A DNA stretch of 5,697 nucleotides from an uncultured Coriobacteriaceae bacterium. GTDB taxonomy: Bacteria > Actinomycetota > Coriobacteriia > Coriobacteriales > QAMH01. Made by a program: the position numbers and the translations under genes. Below the pieces are notes generated by a model. It was not told where the DNA came from, made no database searches, and worked only from the letters and a program-made list of their open reading frames with translations. The DNA is taken from contig CACZSV010000112.1 in the NCBI GenBank assembly GCA_902783925.1, positions 1-5,697 on the forward strand, given 5' to 3'. The first letter of the stretch is position 1. Each line of letters starts with the position of its first letter. Positions 1 through 5,611 of the stretch are shown here, piece after piece.

Positions 1-26
1 CAAAATGCAAGCGTCAGGAGAAGGCG

Positions 27-65
27 ATGACAACCATGAAATATAAACTATTCAGTCGTCAGTGA
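27..65 (+). other. 12-codon ORF (MTTMKYKLFSRQ) with strong RBS; remnant, leader, or tail of an upstream gene
   Basis: ATG at 27 lies 6 nt after AGGAG (16-20), a good Shine-Dalgarno distance, and reads only 12 codons to TGA at 63-65. Its ATG overlaps a TGA (28-30) in another frame that is open from the window edge (ending ASVRRR), giving the ATGA overlap typical of translationally coupled genes. All three forward frames are open at position 1, however, including this one, so the stretch could equally be the last residues of a longer upstream gene. I do not recognise the peptide. It may be a truncated gene start, a leader peptide or chance. Confidence 0.22.
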
Positions 66-80
66 CCTCACAGACAGGGT

Positions 81-123
81 TCCTTAAACTCGCACGACTG
101 TCGCAGGTATTTCAATTTAAGGA
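81..123. repeat. 8-bp inverted repeat upstream of the beta-helix gene
   Basis: TCCTTAAA (81-88) and TTTAAGGA (116-123) are exact reverse complements separated by 27 nt. The arm centres are 35 bp apart, and the right arm ends about 60 nt before the ATG, at the place where a -35 box for the candidate -10 at 143-148 would sit. This could be a paired binding site for a dimeric regulator. The rest of 66-184 shows no coding potential. A match this short can arise by chance. Confidence 0.3.
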
Positions 124-142
124 TTGTTTAAGCAACGCCCGA

Positions 143-148
143 TATGAT
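143..148 (+). promoter_or_regulatory. Candidate -10 box (TATGAT) for the beta-helix gene
   Basis: TATGAT matches five of six bases of the sigma-70 -10 consensus and would start transcription near 155, leaving a leader of about 30 nt that contains the ribosome binding site. No convincing -35 hexamer is present 16-18 nt upstream, and there is no TG extension, so the call is weak. The gene might instead be read from a promoter upstream of the window. Confidence 0.25.
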
Positions 149-171
149 TTCTGCAGACTCAGACCCTGTAG

Positions 172-177
172 AAAGGA
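172..177 (+). promoter_or_regulatory. Ribosome binding site that fixes the start at 185
   Basis: AAAGGA lies 7 nt before ATG 185. The frame stays open upstream to a GTG at 62, but that codon has no comparable site, and the residues between look neither conserved nor signal-like. The ATG at 191 would be spaced too far. Position 185 is therefore preferred. Confidence 0.7.
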
Positions 178-184
178 TATCGTC

Positions 185-2500
185 ATGGCAATGAGCAGCG
201 AACGCGCATGCGGCGCTGGAATACACAGCAAGGACAGTCGCAGCGACAAATCCCGCAGCAAGTTGGTGAGACGAGCGGGCACCTTGGGGCTTGCACTCAC
301 GCTCGCGAGCTGCACGGCCATCCCTGCAACCGCCGTCATCACGCAAGATGCGTTCGCGGACGAGACGGCGCTCGCAGCCCAGGCCGCCTACACCAACACC
401 TTCACCTTCTCCGATAGCGCAGTCGTCGCGAGCGAGGATGCAGGATACAAAATCGAGGGCACATCTCTCACCATCAACGCGCCTGGTACCTACCTCATAA
501 CGGGTAGCTGCTCCGAGGGGAGCATCACGGTCAAAAAAGGCACGACCGGCGTCACGCTCGTCCTGCAGGATCTCAACCTGAGCTGCTCGGAAACAGCTCC
601 ACTGGCAATCAATAAAAACAACGGCGATACAACCATCCAGGTCGAGGGCACGGTCACGCTCACCGACAAAGAGGATGCGGCCAACGAGACATCGACCGAC
701 GAGACGGTAGCAGACGCCTTCGAAGGCGCGGCGATAAAGGTCAAGAACGGATCGAACCTCACGACATGCGGATCGGGCACGCTCAACGCCGATGGAACGG
801 CATGCAAAAACGCGATTAAGGGAGGTGAGGCAGTGGCAATCACCGTCGACGGCAGCCTCACGGTCAACGCAAAGGCGACGAGCAACGGCATATCATCAGA
901 TGGGTCAGTCACCATTAGCAGCGGCACCGTCAACGTCAATGCGGGAAATGACGGCATCGAATCCTGCCCGGACGAAGGCGACACCAGCTCGGCAGGCATC
1001 GTCAACATCACGGGCGGCACTGTGAACGTCACGGCAAGCGATGATGGCATCAAGGCAGATCCCGATGCCACGAGCTCCGCAGCAAGCAGCGGAGGTACGA
1101 CCAACATCACCGGCGGAACCATCACCGTAAATGCTGCCGACGACGGCATCAAAGCGTACAACGACCTGAACATCGGCACGAAGGGATCATCGAGCGGACC
1201 TACGGTCAACGTGCAGCAGGCAACTGAGGGCATCGAGGCCGCGACGGTGAACTTCTATTCCGGATCGGGCAGCATCGTCGCAAGCGACGACGGCGTCAAC
1301 GCGGCGAACAAGGACATCTCCGAAAACGAGAATGCCGAGCTCTTCAATCTGAATATCTACGGTGGCACATGGACCGTCAACTCCCAGGGTGATGGCCTCG
1401 ACTCGAACGGAAACATCTCCATCTCGGGCGGCAGCACCATCGTGTACGGCCCGACTTCTGGAGGCAACGGCGTATTCGATGTCGCAGACAATGGCGGCAG
1501 TTTCTCGGTAACAGGCGGCTCGTTGCTTGGATTGGGTACCTCTGATATGGCGGTTACACCCACGAGTGGCACGTACGTTGTCTTTGGCGGCAGTGCCATG
1601 GGTGGCGGCATGGGAGGTTTCCCCGGCGGTCAGCCGGGTGGCATGAATGGCGGAATGCGTCCGATGTCGGAAAACGGCGAGAGTGCGGCAACCGACGATG
1701 CCGAACTGAGCGCACAGGCATTTGGCGGTTCGAATCTCAACATCAGTGCCGGTCAAACGGTCAGCGTGAAGGATTCCTCGGGTAATACGCTTGCCTCGAC
1801 GACAGCAGCCAAGAACGCCCAGTGGGTACTGTATGCATCGGGCGACCTTGAGTCGGGACAGACGTATACGCTTTCCAGCAACAACTCTCAGCTTGCCTCC
1901 GCAAGCGCAACGAGCGGCGCAAACGCGAACACGAATCCAAGCGCGTACCCCGGTTCCAATACGGCACCCGGCTCGAACGTGAACAACGGCTCGGTCCCCA
2001 ATGCAGGAGTGCCTTCGGGTAACCCATCCGAATCGAGCGCGTCGTGGGAGAAGGACAAATCATCCTCCCAGCAAGTCGATACCTCGAACGTGAGCGCGCA
2101 GGATATGTTCCGTCTCTACAACCCCAATTCCGGCGAACACTTCTACACGTCAGACTATAACGAGCGCCAAACCCTCATCGAAGCTGGATGGAATTACGAG
2201 GGAATCGGCTGGAACACCCCTTCTGCATCGAACACACCGGTCTACCGCTTCTATAACCCCAACGCCGGCGAGCATCATTACACGACTGACAGTTCGGAAG
2301 GAGATGCGCTCATCGCCGCCGGCTGGACCTACGAGGGAATCGGCTGGTATTCGGATGACGCGAAGACGGTGCCGCTGTACCGCGACTACAACCCCAACCA
2401 GTTCTCGAATAACCACAACTACACCACCGACGAATCAGAACACAACTATCTCGTTAGCATCGGATGGAATGACGAAGGCTACGCCTGGTACGGAATCTAG
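185..2500 (+). CDS. Secreted carbohydrate-binding beta-helix protein (Cthe_2159/DUF4353 type) with three C-terminal DUF5648 repeats
   Basis: 771 residues, predicted exported. A basic n-region (KLVRR, 26-30) precedes a hydrophobic segment (31-52). Cleavage is either by signal peptidase I after AFA (58) or at lipobox-like LASC (Cys43). Residues about 71-465 form a Ser/Thr/Gly/Asn-rich parallel beta-helix of the Cthe_2159 type, with evenly spaced turns: NDGI (255), DDGI (286 and 319), EGI (348), DDGV (368), GDGL (402). The Clostridium thermocellum founder binds cellulose and polygalacturonate and carries calcium; the acidic turns here fit that. A Met/Gly-rich stretch (468-493) and a short beta domain (about 500-565) follow, then a Ser/Asn/Pro linker (571-640). 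Three DUF5648 repeats start near 641, 686 and 729, each with YNPN, a His/Tyr-Thr core, and GW...GW. There is no LPXTG or transmembrane anchor. TAG is followed in frame by TGA. The ligand is inferred; the fold family is fairly sure. Confidence 0.9.
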   Translation: MAMSSERACGAGIHSKDSRSDKSRSKLVRRAGTLGLALTLASCTAIPATAVITQDAFADETALAAQAAYTNTFTFSDSAVVASEDAGYKIEGTSLTINAPGTYLITGSCSEGSITVKKGTTGVTLVLQDLNLSCSETAPLAINKNNGDTTIQVEGTVTLTDKEDAANETSTDETVADAFEGAAIKVKNGSNLTTCGSGTLNADGTACKNAIKGGEAVAITVDGSLTVNAKATSNGISSDGSVTISSGTVNVNAGNDGIESCPDEGDTSSAGIVNITGGTVNVTASDDGIKADPDATSSAASSGGTTNITGGTITVNAADDGIKAYNDLNIGTKGSSSGPTVNVQQATEGIEAATVNFYSGSGSIVASDDGVNAANKDISENENAELFNLNIYGGTWTVNSQGDGLDSNGNISISGGSTIVYGPTSGGNGVFDVADNGGSFSVTGGSLLGLGTSDMAVTPTSGTYVVFGGSAMGGGMGGFPGGQPGGMNGGMRPMSENGESAATDDAELSAQAFGGSNLNISAGQTVSVKDSSGNTLASTTAAKNAQWVLYASGDLESGQTYTLSSNNSQLASASATSGANANTNPSAYPGSNTAPGSNVNNGSVPNAGVPSGNPSESSASWEKDKSSSQQVDTSNVSAQDMFRLYNPNSGEHFYTSDYNERQTLIEAGWNYEGIGWNTPSASNTPVYRFYNPNAGEHHYTTDSSEGDALIAAGWTYEGIGWYSDDAKTVPLYRDYNPNQFSNNHNYTTDESEHNYLVSIGWNDEGYAWYGI

Positions 2501-2519
2501 TGAAACTGCCACCATATTC

Positions 2520-2554
2520 AAGAGGCCCTCGCGAACAATTCGCGGGGGCCTCTT
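2520..2554. terminator. Strong hairpin terminator between the convergent genes, probably bidirectional
   Basis: Arms 2520-2535 and 2539-2554 pair over 16 bp with a single T.G wobble around a 3-nt loop (CAA). The hairpin starts 20 nt after the beta-helix gene's stop and 74 nt beyond the stop of the convergent cotH-like gene. The trailing T run is short on both strands (TTT on +, TT on -), but the A-rich and U-rich bases that flank intrinsic terminators are built into the stem ends (AAGAGG...CCTCTT). The near-perfect symmetry makes it usable from both sides. The remaining 2555-2627 holds no gene. Confidence 0.85.
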
Positions 2555-2627
2555 TCATGTGCATATATTCGCCAGAAAAATCGTTCTCCTGAAACGGCAC
2601 ATGGTCAGGATACGACGTTTCGTGGCA

Positions 2628-5453
2628 TTAGGCCCAGCTCACCAGACCAGCCTTGAAGCCATCTGTGCAATAGTGATAGTAATACGCCATCAGATTGTCC
2701 CCGAAAAGCTTATTGAGCTGCGGGTTATTGCTTCGATATGCATTCACGTCAAAATTCCGACTACCCATACGACCCTGCGGCATTCCGTAGAGAATGAAAT
2801 GGAGAATGACTTCCTCTGGATTGCTGTATTGCGCAGCCACATCGGGATTCTGCTCAAGATAATAGTCATAGTCGAAGACGAGGCCGTAGTCGAAACCATC
2901 ATGGCTACGGTTCGCATTAGTCACAGCGTTATTGCCGACATTGAAATAGTTTGCATTAAACCATGATGTGCGCCAATAGACCCAATTCTGCAAATATTGC
3001 ACGTTGGTGCCCCAGGTCTCGAAAGGCTTCATTTGATTGTCGAACGAATTGACCCCAAATACCAAATTGTCCATACGGCTCGATGCAACGATTCTATTGG
3101 CATACCAGACGATGGAGTGCAAAGCACCCGCGAGCCCAATTGCAGAGGCGTCGCCCAGAACGACGCCTCCAGCAAGCCCACTAAACGCCGAAGCGTATAT
3201 CTCCCTCACGCGGCTCTGAATCCCGTTATAGAAAATACTCATTCCCGTCACAGGGGAGAATATGCCTGAATACGCCGAGGGGAGCGATCCAGATGCATCG
3301 ACGCGACGGCCCATGCACGCGTCGAAATCCCATACGGGTCCAGCCGTGAACACGGTGCTGCCAGCATCGATGTAGTAATACGTCGAGCTCGCGAATACAT
3401 CGAGATTCTTAAAGAACTCGCCGAGCAAATACATTTTTGCAAAGGAATCGAGATCGAACGAGAAGGAGCCGTCCGTAAGATTTGTGCGACCCGCGGCAAG
3501 ATTATTGAGCGCTTCCTGAACTGCCTCGCTGATAAACTTCACGGCGCTCATCGATGCGAACTCGGGGCTCTTTACTACAAAGTGCGTAATAATCCCCGTG
3601 TCGGGCCATAGAACCTCGAACCAGCACGCCTCGCTTCTATAATACGCAGTGTCAAGCTCGAGCAAATACCCACCAGAATAGTTTTCGGGATCTACAATAT
3701 TCGTCACATACTGCATCTGGAGGCCAAAACGATTGACGGCCATTGCCGTGGGCTGGCTTTCCAAATCAATATCGGGGTTCGCGTCTTCGTATGCATCCTC
3801 GAGGTCGGCGATGTCGATGCGGTCCTTGCCAATCTCAATCTTTTCAACCAACAGATAATTGCCGCGGTATTCGCCGTCGTAATACAGATCAACGGGCGTC
3901 GAGATTACGGAATCAAGACCGAGCTCCCTCGCAAAATCGAAAGCGATGGAATTGCCCAGCAGTGTCGGGTCGGCGCCGTTAGCAAGCAATATCCACTTCT
4001 TTGCTTTTCCAGCGCCATCGACCAGCGAGCTTTTTGTACTCAGTGAAATCTGATACGGCTTCTTCTCGCCGATGCCCCAGCTGCTGTTGCCGCGACCCTT
4101 GATCGACGAAATCTTCTTGCTGTTCGTAAGGTCATCCGAATCGTAAACCACGCTTCCGTCTGCGCCGACAACGCTCACGGCCACCTTTGCCTTTGCAGAA
4201 TGGTCAGGGCTTGCCTCAACATACGCACGCCCCTGCGAACTGATATTCGCACTATTGATATACACGGCAGGGATATTGGCAGATTTCATGACGACAAGCG
4301 GAAAGAACGCCTCCATGCTGGCCGTAACGAAGCTCAGGTACAAAGAACCCATACTATCTGTCTTTGCCCCGAGAGCCGTGAGATCAATGTATGTAGCAGG
4401 ATCGATCAATTTGTACGAGGGGCCATTCGATATATACACGCGCACTTGCTCGCCCTTTGCGTCAAAGGCATTAAGCATCACTTTATTGAGCGGGGCATAC
4501 GACGGAAAGAGAAAATACGTCGTGTCATCTTTTGCATACGAGACAATTGTCTCGAGCGCCTTATCTGCCGCAGCGGCGAAAGTCGCCGTCAGATACGGCG
4601 CCGTAGCGGTAATCGTGGATGTCGTATGCTCGATGACTTCGCTCGTGGCTGTAAGCGCATACCAGGCGATTGTCTCGAAGTGCCAGCCTAATTCGACAAG
4701 ATTCGTATTCTCGGAAGTATCCATCGTGAAATTATGCGATCCGGCTGTTGCATTGGGATTGTACTGGCGAAACACCGGTGTGCCCTTTGCGCTCGGAGCC
4801 GAATACCAGCCAATGCCTTCGAAGTTCCAACCGATGTCGCTCAGGTAATCTTTCTCGCTTTCATCAAGCGTATAGTGATGATCACCCGCATTGGGGTTAT
4901 ACAGCCTATACACGGGAGCATCGCTCACGACAGGAGCCGTCCAGCCAACGCCCTCGTAATGCCAACCCACATCAACGAGATGATCTCGCTCGTCAATCGC
5001 AGCTGTATAGAAATGCTCACCGGAATTGGGATTGTACATGCGGTACATGTCCTGCGTCTCGGTCGTGACCGTTTCCGTAGTTGTCTGCTTATCTGCAAGC
5101 GTTGCCTGGCTGCCCGCTACCGTCGGCAGAGCATTTGGAGGCTCCGGCTCGGGATCCACAGGGTCGGTGGGATCGGTGGGGTCTGCAGGATCTTCTGCCG
5201 CCTGCAGCTGACTCGAAGCGCCCATATTTGATTCACCATTGGCTGCTTGCGGGTCGCTAGACGATGGCTGCAGAACACCACCGACACCTACGTCTACGTC
5301 TACAATACCTTCGTTTTCTTCAATCGAGACGGGGGAAGATTGCTCTACCTCTGCATTTTCCGCAGCTTGAGCAGATGTTGGCGCCACACAAATTGCAAGT
5401 AATGTGAACAGGGCACAGATGAGACAGCCGAGCTGAACACGGATGAACGTCAA
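2628..5453 (-). CDS. Secreted CotH-family protein kinase with three N-terminal DUF5648 repeats
   Basis: 941 residues from TTG 5453; numbering here counts from the alternative TTG at 5471 (947 residues). 5453 is preferred because AGGTAGG sits 6 nt upstream. A signal peptide (hydrophobic 15-30) ends at SAQA/AENA. An acidic Asp-Pro linker (about 90-110) and a Thr/Glu stretch lead to DUF5648 repeats near 142, 187 and 233. A probable beta-sandwich region (about 280-440) precedes the CotH domain (about 450-745): GRGNSSW (459-465), KKPYQ (470-474), EYRGNYLLVEK (534-544), FFKNLD with Asp691, and WDFD (714-717). These match the nucleotide- and metal-binding positions of CotH kinases, which phosphorylate spore-coat CotB/CotG in Bacillus, so catalysis looks intact. 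The C-terminus (866-947) carries an NPDV...YG...GR repeat. It is exported and not in a spore context, so the substrate is unknown. It converges on a beta-helix gene with the same DUF5648 block. Confidence 0.9.
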   Translation of the reverse strand: MTFIRVQLGCLICALFTLLAICVAPTSAQAAENAEVEQSSPVSIEENEGIVDVDVGVGGVLQPSSSDPQAANGESNMGASSQLQAAEDPADPTDPTDPVDPEPEPPNALPTVAGSQATLADKQTTTETVTTETQDMYRMYNPNSGEHFYTAAIDERDHLVDVGWHYEGVGWTAPVVSDAPVYRLYNPNAGDHHYTLDESEKDYLSDIGWNFEGIGWYSAPSAKGTPVFRQYNPNATAGSHNFTMDTSENTNLVELGWHFETIAWYALTATSEVIEHTTSTITATAPYLTATFAAAADKALETIVSYAKDDTTYFLFPSYAPLNKVMLNAFDAKGEQVRVYISNGPSYKLIDPATYIDLTALGAKTDSMGSLYLSFVTASMEAFFPLVVMKSANIPAVYINSANISSQGRAYVEASPDHSAKAKVAVSVVGADGSVVYDSDDLTNSKKISSIKGRGNSSWGIGEKKPYQISLSTKSSLVDGAGKAKKWILLANGADPTLLGNSIAFDFARELGLDSVISTPVDLYYDGEYRGNYLLVEKIEIGKDRIDIADLEDAYEDANPDIDLESQPTAMAVNRFGLQMQYVTNIVDPENYSGGYLLELDTAYYRSEACWFEVLWPDTGIITHFVVKSPEFASMSAVKFISEAVQEALNNLAAGRTNLTDGSFSFDLDSFAKMYLLGEFFKNLDVFASSTYYYIDAGSTVFTAGPVWDFDACMGRRVDASGSLPSAYSGIFSPVTGMSIFYNGIQSRVREIYASAFSGLAGGVVLGDASAIGLAGALHSIVWYANRIVASSRMDNLVFGVNSFDNQMKPFETWGTNVQYLQNWVYWRTSWFNANYFNVGNNAVTNANRSHDGFDYGLVFDYDYYLEQNPDVAAQYSNPEEVILHFILYGMPQGRMGSRNFDVNAYRSNNPQLNKLFGDNLMAYYYHYCTDGFKAGLVSWA

Positions 5454-5459
5454 AGAATA

Positions 5460-5466
5460 CCTACCT
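5460..5466 (-). promoter_or_regulatory. Ribosome binding site favouring TTG 5453
   Basis: AGGTAGG on the minus strand lies 6 nt before TTG 5453. The upstream TTG (5471) has no Shine-Dalgarno sequence, directly follows an in-frame TAA, and would lie only about 17 nt from the predicted transcription start. The only ATG nearby (5481) is in another frame and reads MKLIDR then stop, overlapping this site. Confidence 0.55.
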
Positions 5467-5494
5467 ATCAATTAATTTCATGTGATTAAGGACG

Positions 5495-5523
5495 ATTATA
5501 ACGTCTGGTGCGGCAAGCGTCAT
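5495..5523 (-). promoter_or_regulatory. Sigma-70-type promoter of the cotH-like gene
   Basis: Reading leftward, a perfect -10 box TATAAT (5500-5495) lies 17 nt after ATGACG (5523-5518), which matches four of six bases of the -35 consensus. Transcription would start near 5488, giving a 35-nt leader to TTG 5453. Spacing and the exact -10 make this the best promoter in the window. Confidence 0.65.
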
Positions 5524-5533
5524 CTCGGGGAAA

Positions 5534-5543
5534 GCGCATGCGC
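5534..5543. repeat. 10-bp perfect palindrome GCGCATGCGC upstream of the cotH-like promoter
   Basis: The palindrome is centred about 50 bp upstream of the predicted transcription start and about 10 bp beyond the -35 hexamer, a position used by activators and some repressors. The rest of 5524-5611 shows no gene. The function is unknown and a chance occurrence in GC-rich DNA is possible. Confidence 0.35.
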
Positions 5544-5611
5544 ACGCGGACTCCACAACATCCCGGATGAGTGGGGCAGAATGAGCCGGCATGGCGTTCC
5601 TCGCGACTCAT

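Noticed and set aside
27..53. Promoter with ATGACA (27-32) as -35 and TATAAA (42-47) or later bases as -10
   Set aside because: The spacing to TATAAA is 9 nt, and the hexamers at correct spacing match only about half of the consensus.
62..184. Extension of the beta-helix gene upstream to GTG 62
   Set aside because: There is no Shine-Dalgarno sequence before 62. The added 41 residues push the signal peptide far from the N-terminus, while ATG 185 has AAAGGA at 7 nt.
490..1233. Long minus-strand open frame opposite the beta-helix repeats (247 codons)
   Set aside because: It is antisense to repetitive, stop-poor Thr/Ser/Gly/Asp coding DNA. It has no RBS context, is low-complexity (Pro/Val/Ser), and the plus-strand product has clear family signatures.
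2576..2610. Separate terminator for the cotH-like gene (6-bp stem TCCTGA/TCAGGA, then TTTTT on the minus strand)
   Set aside because: The stem is short, the loop is 12 nt and the T run starts about 7 nt after the stem. The 16-bp hairpin just beyond is far stronger.
2304..2966. Plus-strand open frame of 220 codons spanning the convergent junction
   Set aside because: It runs through the strong terminator and across the 3' ends of both recognisable genes in other frames. The product is Thr/Arg/Ile-rich with no recognisable domain.
5115..5195. Tandem 9-nt repeats (GGATCGGTG-like) within the cotH-like gene as a phase-variable tract
   Set aside because: They encode the Asp-Pro-Thr linker and change in multiples of three, so they would vary linker length but not switch the gene; only about three imperfect copies are present.
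5567..5611. ATGAGT/ACTCAT inverted repeat directly before the REP array
   Set aside because: Only 6 bp per arm with a 33-nt spacer and no extension inward or outward; expected by chance.
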